Shown piece by piece: positions 23,647 through 31,986 of a stretch of 52,836 nt of DNA. The notes under the pieces are model-generated. The model did no database searches and was not told where the DNA came from. It saw only the letters and a program-made list of their open reading frames with translations. Origin of the DNA: an uncultured Alistipes sp. (GTDB lineage: Bacteria > Bacteroidota > Bacteroidia > Bacteroidales > UBA932); contig UQUJ01000015.1 in the NCBI GenBank assembly GCA_900544195.1, positions 1-52,836 on the forward strand. Direction: 5' to 3'. Within the stretch, counting starts at the first letter, position 1; the number at the start of each line of letters is the position of its first letter. A program made the position numbers and the translations under genes.

Positions 23647-24870
23647 TCATCTTAAGGGATCTTTTCTTGGCCTGCGGCCAAGGGATCGGGCTTCGTTGAT
23701 GTTTCTCTGGACGCCTTCGTCGCCGACGACGAGATAGTCATCACCATCGATCAGTAGGCCGCGGCCTCTTTTCTCCTCCTGGTTCTTCTTGTTGTCAACG
23801 TTCACGTCGATGACCTTGCCGCCATGGAAGGAGGTGATGTCATCGAAGATGGTATGGCCGACGATGATGCGCTCGACCGTGTAACGCTTCAGAATCTTTT
23901 TCAGGTCCTTGCTCTTTATCGGATTGTACTTCTCGTCTGTCCTTACCAGCCCACGGTACCAGAGCGGCCCCTCGTTCCCGTACAGGAATCCGGTCAGCGG
24001 AGAAAGCGCTTTCCGCTCGCTCTTGCTCATGAAGAGAGCCTTGCTTATTTCCTCATTGACCTGAGAGACAGACAGATCCTCGTCATAGAACATTCTGCCC
24101 AGCCCGGCATGAACGTATAGGTCAGTTCCGATGATCTCGATCGTGTTGCGTGTCTCAAGCCAGCGTCCAAGCTCGGTGTCTGGACCGAAGAGCTGAGGAT
24201 ATCTCATCCCCAACTCCTCCGCCAGACTCTTGTACTTCTCCTTCGTGTAGCGAAGGTCGTCCGCCAGAACCATCGTCTCATGGTTGCCCAGAAGGAACGA
24301 GACGCGTCCGCCGGCTTTCTCCGCCTCGTCTTCCAGCTTGTAGACCAGCCAGAAGATCTGGGTCGCGTCTTTGCCCCTGTCAAAAATGTCACCGATGATG
24401 ACCAGATGATTCCCGCCGAAGCTCCAATGCAGGTTCTCGTCAATCACTCCGTTGCCGCGCAGCAGGCTGACGACGCAATCCATCCTGCCGTGAGGGTCGG
24501 ACATTACAAACACCTTTTCGGAGCGGGGAGCCTTCCACACGGGACGGCTGACCGGATGAAGCCTCACTTCGAACGGATAGTCCCCGTTATGATCCGTGAC
24601 GCGGAAGCTGAAGTCCTCCGGCAAGGTCTCGTAGGTCCGGTCGATGACGTTCTTGTCCTTGTCCACACTTATGACCCTGGCGCTGCCGTCCGGACGATAG
24701 AGGATGTATGGCCCGTCTATTGACAGGGCTGCGTTCTCCTTCCGGCTTTCCTTCTTCTCTTCCGGCAGATAATTCGTGGCTGGTGTGCCGGAACTACTTA
24801 TCAGGACGAGCGCCGACAAGGAAAGCAGCAGTCCTATGAATCTATTTCTCACGTTCTTTTCCTTTTTCAT
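23647..24870 (-). CDS. Exported PPP-type metallophosphatase (Shewanella-like phosphatase group)
   Basis: This is a 407-residue calcineurin-like phosphoesterase. Residues 1-28 form a basic then hydrophobic signal peptide. The metal-binding motifs are complete: DPHGR (125-129), GDIFDRG (160-166), GNHE (195-198), VHAGL near 255 and VGHT near 343. The spacing fits the Shewanella-like PPP group, bacterial relatives of eukaryotic protein phosphatases, which are usually periplasmic. It starts 20 bp after the susD stop on the same strand, so it is likely the last gene of the sigma/FecR/SusCD operon. The last 12 residues (SLGRRPRKDPLR) are encoded by a palindromic element, not by conserved sequence. 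Confidence 0.85.
   Translation of the reverse strand: MKKEKNVRNRFIGLLLSLSALVLISSSGTPATNYLPEEKKESRKENAALSIDGPYILYRPDGSARVISVDKDKNVIDRTYETLPEDFSFRVTDHNGDYPFEVRLHPVSRPVWKAPRSEKVFVMSDPHGRMDCVVSLLRGNGVIDENLHWSFGGNHLVIIGDIFDRGKDATQIFWLVYKLEDEAEKAGGRVSFLLGNHETMVLADDLRYTKEKYKSLAEELGMRYPQLFGPDTELGRWLETRNTIEIIGTDLYVHAGLGRMFYDEDLSVSQVNEEISKALFMSKSERKALSPLTGFLYGNEGPLWYRGLVRTDEKYNPIKSKDLKKILKRYTVERIIVGHTIFDDITSFHGGKVIDVNVDNKKNQEEKRGRGLLIDGDDYLVVGDEGVQRNINEARSLGRRPRKDPLR
23648..23682. repeat. REP-like element forming the phosphatase C-terminus
   Basis: A 7-bp stem, CTTGGCC (23666-23672) with GGCCAAG (23676-23682), has a 3-nt loop. Beside it stands the 19-mer CATCTTAAGGGATCTTTTC (23648-23666), which recurs with one change at 36116-36134. 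The element includes the stop codon of the phosphatase and could act as its transcript end. Confidence 0.5.
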
Positions 24871-24890
24871 GATGATGCGGTCGCCTTAGT

Positions 24891-26363
24891 TCAATGCTGT
24901 TCATATTCCGGATTCTGAACCATGTTCTCGTTGTATTCCATCTCGTGGATCGGTACCGGCAGCACAATCTTGTAGTAATTCCAGTCGAAAGACCGGGCTT
25001 CTTCGGGAACCTCGCTCAGGTAGTCCTTACGCTCGACCTTCCTGTTGTTCCTGATCAGGTCAAAGAAACGTTGTCCTTCTCCCCAGAACTCTATGCGGCG
25101 CTGCTCCAGTACCAGATCCAAGGTGATGGACTTGTCCGCCAGATCATCCAGATCCTCACCCGTACGTGCGTAGACCGGCTTTAGGTAAGCCCTTGCGTTC
25201 GTGATGTCATTGTTCTTCACGGCTGCCTCGGCGGCGTTCAGATAAAGCTCCGAAAGGCGGAACACCGGAACATTGGCGTCCTCATAGCTCTTGTCTCCCT
25301 GAGCCGGATACTTCAGGCAATACGGCTTCTTGCTGCTTGCGGCCGACACCATCTGGCGACGTACATCCTTGGATTTTCCCTTCAGGTATTTCTTCCAATA
25401 CTTGTCGGTCGCTATCATATTGTACTTTGTGCAGATGTAACCGATTGACGATTTGCCAGGGCTGTCCGTGGTAAGGTTCACAATCTCGAACAGCAGCTCG
25501 CTGTTGAAAGGCGTGGCCCATATTTTGGCATATTCTTCATTCGTCCACAATCTGTAGCCTTGCTTTTCGGCTCCTTTGATGGCTTCGGTGGCTACCTTGT
25601 AGGCCTCGCTGTCCTCTCCTTTGTAAAGGTAGACGCGGCTCAGCAGTGTCATCGCCGCCCATTTGTTGATCTTACCCTCCTTTTTGACAGGCCGCAGCAA
25701 CCCCACCGCCTCGGTCAGATCCTCGATGATCCTCTTGTAGCATTCGGCTGTGGTGTTGCGTGACGGCTTGATGTTCTTGTCGTCCACCACATTGTCCATT
25801 ATAGGCACTGCCAGCGAGGCTCCGTTGTCCTTAAGGTAAGGGTAGCCGTAGAGGCGCGTCATGTCAAAAAGCATCAGGGCGCGGATAGCCAGAGCCTCTC
25901 CCTTGAGGTCATCGTGGTACACTTGCTCTGTCAGCTTCTCCATCTTCGGAGTGATGATCACCCTGTCAGGCACCAGCTCGATTCTGTCAATGTCCCGAAG
26001 CAGGATGTTCAGGTTCTTGGCTATGCCGTAATACACGCTCCAGAAGCCGCTAGGACCGTTTGTCTTGTTGTACTTGAATGTGTAGTAGCTCACATTGGTG
26101 CTGGATGATTTGTAGCACTTCATGTCATCTCCCGTCAAGTCGCCGTAGCACATCATTGTGGCCCCGTAGTAGCTTGAGGACTGCATGCCGCTGTAGGCTC
26201 CGTTCAGGACAAATTCGAAGTCTCTTAGCTCGGTCAGCGAACCCTCGGTCTCGATCTCGGTGGAAGGCTGAAGATCCATCCAGTCATTTCCGCAGCCGCC
26301 CATCAATATGGCGGTAAGCAGGCTGAAGGTTATGAGTTGTATCTTTTTCATATTCATGTTCAT
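24891..26363 (-). CDS. SusD/RagB-like outer-membrane lipoprotein
   Basis: This 490-residue surface lipoprotein captures the nutrient for the SusC-like transporter encoded just upstream. The signal peptide ends in MGGC, with lipid acceptor Cys24. The TPR-rich fold and family landmarks are present: DLTGDDMKC, WSVYYGIAKNLNILL, ALAIRALMLFDMTRLYGYPY, RLSELYLNAAEAAVKN and the C-terminal LEQRRIEFWGEGQRFFDLIR. It lies 18 bp after susC. The ligand is unknown because no glycoside hydrolase, lyase or peptidase is in the operon. The only enzyme is a phosphatase, so a phosphorylated compound is one guess. Confidence 0.95.
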   Translation of the reverse strand: MNMNMKKIQLITFSLLTAILMGGCGNDWMDLQPSTEIETEGSLTELRDFEFVLNGAYSGMQSSSYYGATMMCYGDLTGDDMKCYKSSSTNVSYYTFKYNKTNGPSGFWSVYYGIAKNLNILLRDIDRIELVPDRVIITPKMEKLTEQVYHDDLKGEALAIRALMLFDMTRLYGYPYLKDNGASLAVPIMDNVVDDKNIKPSRNTTAECYKRIIEDLTEAVGLLRPVKKEGKINKWAAMTLLSRVYLYKGEDSEAYKVATEAIKGAEKQGYRLWTNEEYAKIWATPFNSELLFEIVNLTTDSPGKSSIGYICTKYNMIATDKYWKKYLKGKSKDVRRQMVSAASSKKPYCLKYPAQGDKSYEDANVPVFRLSELYLNAAEAAVKNNDITNARAYLKPVYARTGEDLDDLADKSITLDLVLEQRRIEFWGEGQRFFDLIRNNRKVERKDYLSEVPEEARSFDWNYYKIVLPVPIHEMEYNENMVQNPEYEQH

Positions 26364-26381
26364 TGAGTTATATTAAAACAG

Positions 26382-29300
26382 TTAGAATTTGACTTCAAGG
26401 CCAAAGGTGTATGTCCGCATAGGTGGCGTCTCCCAGCTTGGCGAGGAGCCTGATTCCGGGTCAAAGTAGTCATTCGCGGCCCACGTCAGCAGATTGTTGC
26501 CCGCCGCGTACAGCCGGACCTTGTCAATGCCTATTCTCCGTGTCCATTCCTTCGGCAGTCTGACTCCGAAGGTCAGGTTCTTCAAGCGAACGTAATCGCC
26601 GCTGAACAAGCGTCTTGTCGTGGCGTAGTCGGACATGGAGACCGAGCGTCCGATCATGAAGCGTTCGATGTCGGTCTTGTCGCCCTCTTTCTGCCAACGC
26701 TTCCTGTAATAGGTCGGGATGTTCAAAGTACCGTTGCCGCCGTGCTCGAGTTTGCCGGCCGTACCGTTGTACCTCCAGGCACCGAATGAGAAGTTCAGAT
26801 TGAAGTTGAGGTCGAACCATTTGTAAGACAAACTGTTGCCGAATCCTCCCGTGATGGTTGGATCCGCGCATTGCAGGATAACCTTTTCCGCCGCGCGCGG
26901 GTCCTTGGTCTTGTCTCTGTTCAACTCTCCGTTCTCATCCATGGAGTTCTTGTAGAACATCGGCTCGCCGTCCTCCGGGTCAATGCCGGCGAATTCTATC
27001 ATGTAGTAGGTTGAATATGGCAGGCCGACCTTGTGTATGTTCACTCCGCTGGTCACTTGTTTGAGATTGCCGTCAAGCTTCAGTATCTTGTTGGCGTTGT
27101 GTCCGAAGTTGAGGCTGCTGCTCCAGTGGAAATCCTTCGTCTCTATGTTCGTGGAGCGCAGTTCCAACTCGTAGCCCTTGTTCCTCAGCTTGCCGATGTT
27201 CGAGAGGTAGCTTGAGAAGCCGGTCGCCAGGGACAGAGGGCGGCTGTAGAGCAGATCCTTGGTTGTTCGCACGTAGTATTCAAACGTGACCCTCAGTCGG
27301 GAGTCGAAGAAACCCAGGTCAATGCCGGAGTTGAAGTTGTAGTTCGTCTCCCAGGTCAGTTCCTTGTTCTCCAGCTGCGACTGCGAGATGCCTGGGTTGT
27401 TGTTGTAGTTGCTGGTAAGGCTGCTCAATCCAAGGTAGCCGTAGTAAGAGGATGGAAGGGTTCCGTTGACTCCGTATGACACCCTGAGCCTCAAGTCGTT
27501 CATCCAGTCCTGTACCGGTTTCATGAAATTCTCCGAGCTGACTCTCCACGCTCCGGAGACCGACCAGAAGTTGCCCCAGCGGTTTTCTCTCGCAAGGCGG
27601 GAACTGCCGTCCGTCCTCCAGCTCGCACCCAGATAGTACTTGCTGTCGTAGTCATAGTTGGCCCGGGTGATGTACGAAACGATGCGCGTCGCCATGCCGG
27701 AACCACCCATGCTCTGGTAAACCACGCCATTGTTTACCTCTGGCTTGTCCCAGCGCGCGAAGTTGGAGATCGTGACTCCCAGTCCGTCGGACTCCTTGTC
27801 GTTGATCTCGTAACCGGCCAACAGATCCAGATTGTGCTTTTGCCTTATCCTTGTCTGATAGGTCAGGATGTTCGACCAGGTCATGTTCGTGATGTCATTA
27901 TAGTCCTTGCTGAAACGTCCGTTCTCATCGTCGCCGTCGCTGGTGCGTGGATCCTTCCATGAGCGGGACTTGTTCATCACGAAATCATAGCTGAACGTCG
28001 ATGCGAACCGCAATCCTTTCCAGATGTCGATGTTGGCGAAGACTGTGTTGAAAGCGCGGGTGGCATATTCCTTTTTGAAGTTGTAGGAATTGGACAGCAT
28101 AGGGTTGCGGTCGTCCAATTTGATAAGGTCGCGGTTCCATGTGCCGTCCTCGTTCCATACCGGGTCTGAAGGGGTCGCGCCGTTACGTGTGCCGTAGATA
28201 GGGGAAGTGTAGGCCCGGCCTTCGGAGTAGGTGTCCTGGTTCACTTTTGAGAACTGCACCCTTGCTCCTACATTCATCCATTTCGTCATCTTATAGTCGA
28301 CGTTCAGACGCGCGGTCACACGCTCCAGGCCGGAGTTGATGGTGACTCCCTCGTGCTTCATGTATCCGATGGATGTGTAGTACTTGATCTTGTCGTTGCC
28401 GTGGGAGGCGGAGAACTCGTAGTTCTGATGACTGCCTTTCCTGAAGAGGTAATCATCCCAATTGGTGAATCCGCACCAAGGCACCGGCGCGTACCGGTCG
28501 ATGTTGGCGTCAGCGTAGGCGTGCGCCTCGTTATCGGTCATGCCCGGGTGAAGGCTTACCCCATCGTCGCCTTCCACCACTTTACCATTGTAGGTCAAGG
28601 CGTAATTCCTCAGACCTTCATGGATCATGTCCCTTCGCTCCTTGCCGTCCATGATCCGGAGATAAGGCATGGCGAAGTCGGAGAAGCCCCAGTCGGTTTT
28701 CAAAGTGAAGACCGGTTTTCCCGATCTGCCCTGCCTGGTGTTGATGATTATGACACCGTTGGCGGCTCTGGAGCCGTAAAGCGAGGCTGCGGCGGCGTCT
28801 TTGATGACCGTGATGCTCTCGATGTCCGAGGTGTTCAATGTTGACATCACGTCAAGACCGGAATCACTGCCGGACGCTCCGATGTTTCCGGACAGCACAG
28901 GTACTCCATCCACCACATAGAGCGGAGAATTCGAGGCATTGAACGATCCCATGCCGCGGATACGTATGGATGTCGAGGAACCGGGTATGCCGGATGCGTT
29001 GCTGACCCCTACTCCCGGAGCCGCTCCCTCCAGCATCTGCTGGAATGAAACGTTAGGGACATCCTTGACCTCATCCGTCTTCACTATGCTGGCGGAACCG
29101 GCGTAGGCGGATTTCTTGAATGTACCGTATCCTGTCACGATGACTTCCTCCAGCAGGGTGGTGTCTTCCCTCAAGGTGATCCTTACATCATCACCGGGTG
29201 CGACGGACACCTCGCGTGTGGTGAAACCGATGTAGGACACGACCAGCGTGACCTCCTTGTCAGCCACGTCCAGGTGAAAACCGCCGTTAAGGTCGGTTAT

Positions 29301-29774
29301 CATGCCGTTCTTCGTTCCTTTCACGACCACGTTGGCTCCGATTATCGGCTCGTTGTTGATGTCGGTGACCTTGCCCGTGATCCGGTGGCTTTTCTCCTCA
29401 GCCACCTCGGTCCGGACTGTCACGGGCTCCGCCTTCCTTATGGCGATCACCCCGTTGTGAACCTTGTAGGTCAACCCGCTGTTCTGTAGACATTTGTCAA
29501 GAACATCGGAGAGAGGCTCGTTCTTCACGTCCAGGCTCTCCACCTTGACTTTCTCAGCGTCGCTCGTGCTGTAGATGAAAGTGAAGTCGGTTTGTTTCTG
29601 GATCTCCCAAAGAACCTCATTCAGAGTCGCGTTCCTGAATCTTGCGGTGACAGTGGCCTGTCCGGTCACTGAGGCGCTCGCCAGCAGGGAAGGCAAGAAG
29701 CATAGGGCGAGCGTCGCGGCGAGAAGGCATTTTCCAAATCCTCCCGTCCGGTTGGTATTATGTGGTTTTTTCAT
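26382..29774 (-). CDS. SusC/RagA-like TonB-dependent transporter with STN domain
   Basis: This is a 1130-residue outer-membrane importer. After a signal peptide (about 1-35) comes an STN domain (40-112), which in such transporters contacts a FecR-type anti-sigma factor. A carboxypeptidase-D-like regulatory domain follows (131-205; HRITGKVTDINNEPIIGANV), then a TonB-box-like EEVIVTGYG (209-217), the plug (LEGAAPGVGVSN, LYVVDGVPV) and the 22-strand barrel ending in an aromatic residue (GLEVKF). The STN domain together with the neighbouring fecR and sigma genes shows trans-envelope signalling: ligand uptake should induce its own operon. Confidence 0.95.
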   Translation of the reverse strand: MKKPHNTNRTGGFGKCLLAATLALCFLPSLLASASVTGQATVTARFRNATLNEVLWEIQKQTDFTFIYSTSDAEKVKVESLDVKNEPLSDVLDKCLQNSGLTYKVHNGVIAIRKAEPVTVRTEVAEEKSHRITGKVTDINNEPIIGANVVVKGTKNGMITDLNGGFHLDVADKEVTLVVSYIGFTTREVSVAPGDDVRITLREDTTLLEEVIVTGYGTFKKSAYAGSASIVKTDEVKDVPNVSFQQMLEGAAPGVGVSNASGIPGSSTSIRIRGMGSFNASNSPLYVVDGVPVLSGNIGASGSDSGLDVMSTLNTSDIESITVIKDAAAASLYGSRAANGVIIINTRQGRSGKPVFTLKTDWGFSDFAMPYLRIMDGKERRDMIHEGLRNYALTYNGKVVEGDDGVSLHPGMTDNEAHAYADANIDRYAPVPWCGFTNWDDYLFRKGSHQNYEFSASHGNDKIKYYTSIGYMKHEGVTINSGLERVTARLNVDYKMTKWMNVGARVQFSKVNQDTYSEGRAYTSPIYGTRNGATPSDPVWNEDGTWNRDLIKLDDRNPMLSNSYNFKKEYATRAFNTVFANIDIWKGLRFASTFSYDFVMNKSRSWKDPRTSDGDDENGRFSKDYNDITNMTWSNILTYQTRIRQKHNLDLLAGYEINDKESDGLGVTISNFARWDKPEVNNGVVYQSMGGSGMATRIVSYITRANYDYDSKYYLGASWRTDGSSRLARENRWGNFWSVSGAWRVSSENFMKPVQDWMNDLRLRVSYGVNGTLPSSYYGYLGLSSLTSNYNNNPGISQSQLENKELTWETNYNFNSGIDLGFFDSRLRVTFEYYVRTTKDLLYSRPLSLATGFSSYLSNIGKLRNKGYELELRSTNIETKDFHWSSSLNFGHNANKILKLDGNLKQVTSGVNIHKVGLPYSTYYMIEFAGIDPEDGEPMFYKNSMDENGELNRDKTKDPRAAEKVILQCADPTITGGFGNSLSYKWFDLNFNLNFSFGAWRYNGTAGKLEHGGNGTLNIPTYYRKRWQKEGDKTDIERFMIGRSVSMSDYATTRRLFSGDYVRLKNLTFGVRLPKEWTRRIGIDKVRLYAAGNNLLTWAANDYFDPESGSSPSWETPPMRTYTFGLEVKF

Positions 29775-29784
29775 ATAAATTGGA

Positions 29785-30972
29785 TTAATGATTTATGAAT
29801 ATTCTGACGGTCTTTCCTTTCACGTCAACGGAGACCCTGCCGGTCTGTTCCAGCAACTCCACCAGCGGTGTTATGTTGTCGTAGCGGTTGACGTAGCAGC
29901 CGAATCGCAGGTCTTTCGCAGCCTTGTCTGCGTAGATCACGTCCATGTCGTACCAGCGTCCAAGGGTTTTCATGATGTCTTCCAGCCTCTGGTCCCTGAA
30001 GTTGATCTTCCCGTTTATCCAAGAGGTGTAGAACGAAGTGTCAACGTTGCGAACCTCGATCCCGTCGCCGTGCCGGGTGACGGTGGCCTGCTCGGACGGC
30101 TTGAGGACTATGGCCTCACCTTTTTCCGTCCGTACCCTTACCGAGCCGCTGACAAGTGTGGTCCGGCAATCCTCGTCCTCGTAGGCGGAAATGTTGAATG
30201 AGGTTCCCAGCACTTCGACCGTCATGCCCTTTGTCTTGACCATGAACGGCTGCCCTGTCCTGCTCACCTCGAAGTAAGCCTCGCCCTCCAGTTCGACCAT
30301 GCGGACATCTTTAGCGAACCGGGCCGGAAAACGGACGGAACTCAAGGAGTTAAGGTACACCTTGCTCCCGTCGGTCAGCGTCAAACGGTACTCTCCACCT
30401 TGCGGCACGCTTACCTTATTGTAGGCGAGTCTGCCTGACAGCCGGCCTTCGCCGCCGGCGTAGTGCAATGCGGCGGAATCAACTTGTATGACCGTGCCGT
30501 CCTTTTCCTTCAGTTCCGTTCCGCAGGATGATTTCAGGTCGAAGGTCTCCCCGTTGTCCAAGGTGAGGGTCGCTTTATTGCCGCCCGGTATGATCTGCTC
30601 CATCGAGCGGGCCTCCAGATAGCGCATTTCGTTGACTTTGTTCTTATGTACCACGAATATGCTGATGGCCGCGGCTGCGGGAAGTATGATGGCGGCAGCG
30701 TACTTGCATACGTTCAGCATCCGGTGTCTGGCGCATTGCCGCCGGATTTTCCTCTGCACTCCGATCCAGCCGGCCTCCGTACTGAAGTCCTGTCTTTTCT
30801 GTATGTTCCGCGTCATGTTCCTTTCCTGGCAGATTTCCTGAAAGAGACGCTCGTTCCCGGCGGATTCATTTCTCCACCGCGTCAGTTCCGCCTCCTCTGT
30901 CTCGTCTGTCTTTCCGGACAAATGCCTGGCTATGAGCCTGGCGACATGGAAAAGATTGGTCATGATAGTCAC
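29785..30972 (-). CDS. FecR-family anti-sigma factor
   Basis: This 395-residue inner-membrane regulator has a cytoplasmic N-terminal part (1-85) that should hold the ECF sigma factor, one membrane helix at 91-108, a periplasmic FecR domain (about 186-285; VSVPQGGEYRLTLTDGSKVY, ARFAKDVRMVELEGEAYFEV) and a C-terminal DUF4974-like domain (SWINGKINFRDQRLEDIMKT). The C-terminal part is expected to meet the STN domain of the transporter encoded directly downstream. The start at 30972 could also be the ATG at 30963. It follows the sigma gene by 67 bp. Confidence 0.93.
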   Translation of the reverse strand: MTIMTNLFHVARLIARHLSGKTDETEEAELTRWRNESAGNERLFQEICQERNMTRNIQKRQDFSTEAGWIGVQRKIRRQCARHRMLNVCKYAAAIILPAAAAISIFVVHKNKVNEMRYLEARSMEQIIPGGNKATLTLDNGETFDLKSSCGTELKEKDGTVIQVDSAALHYAGGEGRLSGRLAYNKVSVPQGGEYRLTLTDGSKVYLNSLSSVRFPARFAKDVRMVELEGEAYFEVSRTGQPFMVKTKGMTVEVLGTSFNISAYEDEDCRTTLVSGSVRVRTEKGEAIVLKPSEQATVTRHGDGIEVRNVDTSFYTSWINGKINFRDQRLEDIMKTLGRWYDMDVIYADKAAKDLRFGCYVNRYDNITPLVELLEQTGRVSVDVKGKTVRIFINH

Positions 30973-31039
30973 CTGTGTTAAAAATTACAGTAATATAACA
31001 GGTGAACCCGTGAACAGGGTGTATCGTTTTAGGAAAAAA

Positions 31040-31588
31040 TCACATAAAAAAGAAGAGCAGGAAATAGTAATCCTTCAGATAGTCGCGCAGCTTGCGGTAG
31101 GCGATCTTCTTTTGGGAGTGTACGGTTTCCTTTGAGACGCTCAGCTCTTCCGCTATCTCCTGGTTTGTCTTTCCCTCAAGGGTCAGCAGAATGATGCTTC
31201 TCATCCCGGGGGGTAACGAGTCGATGGCTTCCTGAAGGATGCGATAGGTTTCCTCGACGATGACCTTGTCGTGAAAGAAAGCGTCTTTGTGCGAGTCCAT
31301 CACTTTCCTGGCATATTCACTCTTCACCTTGGAATGTTCCAGCTCATTCAGGGATCTGTTCCGCACGGAGGTGTAAAGGAATGATTTTATCTGATGAATA
31401 TAGGTGAAGCCATCCCGCGACTGCCACAGCTTTACAAAGCAGTCCTGCACGATGTCTGCCGCCAGCAGGTCGTCACAGACATATTCATTGGCGAACATGC
31501 ACAGGGTGACGTAATATCTGTCAAATAATTGACGAAAACTACTCTCGTCAGCCAGTTTGAAGATTATGCCGTCTGTCTTGTGGGTCAC
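31040..31588 (-). CDS. ECF sigma-70 factor
   Basis: This is a 182-residue sigma factor with region 2 (about 15-85; FRQLFDRYYVTLCMFANEYV, DIVQDCFVKLWQ) and region 4 (about 120-170; LPPGMRSIILLTLEGKTNQE and IAEELSVSKETVHSQ). It belongs to the group paired with FecR regulators in Bacteroidetes. With fecR, susC, susD and the phosphatase downstream on the same strand, it is the likely switch for that operon. A C-terminal run of aromatic and Leu residues (YYFLLFFFM) is unusual but occurs in some relatives. Confidence 0.95.
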   Translation of the reverse strand: MTHKTDGIIFKLADESSFRQLFDRYYVTLCMFANEYVCDDLLAADIVQDCFVKLWQSRDGFTYIHQIKSFLYTSVRNRSLNELEHSKVKSEYARKVMDSHKDAFFHDKVIVEETYRILQEAIDSLPPGMRSIILLTLEGKTNQEIAEELSVSKETVHSQKKIAYRKLRDYLKDYYFLLFFFM

Positions 31589-31700
31589 GTGTGGTCTTTT
31601 TGGATGACAAACTTACATAATAATCGGCGGATTTCCTAAAGCGAGTGTCTGTTCCTGGTCGCTTCATTGATGGTGTAATTATCGAAAATCGTAAATATTT

Positions 31701-31732
31701 TTTGGAATAACGAGAATTTTGATGTAAGTTTG
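31701..31732 (+). promoter_or_regulatory. Promoter of the XRE-M16 peptidase transcript
   Basis: TTTG at 31701-31704 is followed after exactly 20 nt by TAAGTTTG at 31725-31732. Both boxes match fully. The XRE ATG is 24 bp further downstream. Confidence 0.75.
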
Positions 31733-31755
31733 CCTTGTTGAAAAAATAGAATGAG

Positions 31756-31968
31756 ATGTCGATTATAGTGAATGTTGACGTGATGCTGGCCAAGCGGAAG
31801 ATGTCTTCCGCCGCGCTTGCGGAAAAGATAGGCATAACGCCGGCCAACCTCTCCATCCTCAAGACGGGGAAGGCCAAGGCGGTCAGATTCTCCACGCTGG
31901 AGTCCATCTGCAAGGCTCTGGACTGCCAGCCGGGGGATGTCCTTGAATATTCAGAAGAACAACAATAA
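31756..31968 (+). CDS. Mini-XRE (Cro/CI-type) regulator
   Basis: This 70-residue DNA-binding protein is almost entirely a helix-turn-helix domain: MLAKRKMSSAALAEKIGITP then ANLSILKTGKAKAVRFSTLE, followed by CKALDCQPGDVLEY. It resembles YozG-type XRE proteins. A close relative lies at 38533-38745. This one precedes the M16 peptidase gene by 18 bp, so both are likely cotranscribed and it may regulate that operon. Its short leader (24 bp from the -7 box) leaves room for autoregulation. Confidence 0.9.
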   Translation: MSIIVNVDVMLAKRKMSSAALAEKIGITPANLSILKTGKAKAVRFSTLESICKALDCQPGDVLEYSEEQQ

Positions 31969-31986
31969 TCTAATAAGGATTCAGTT

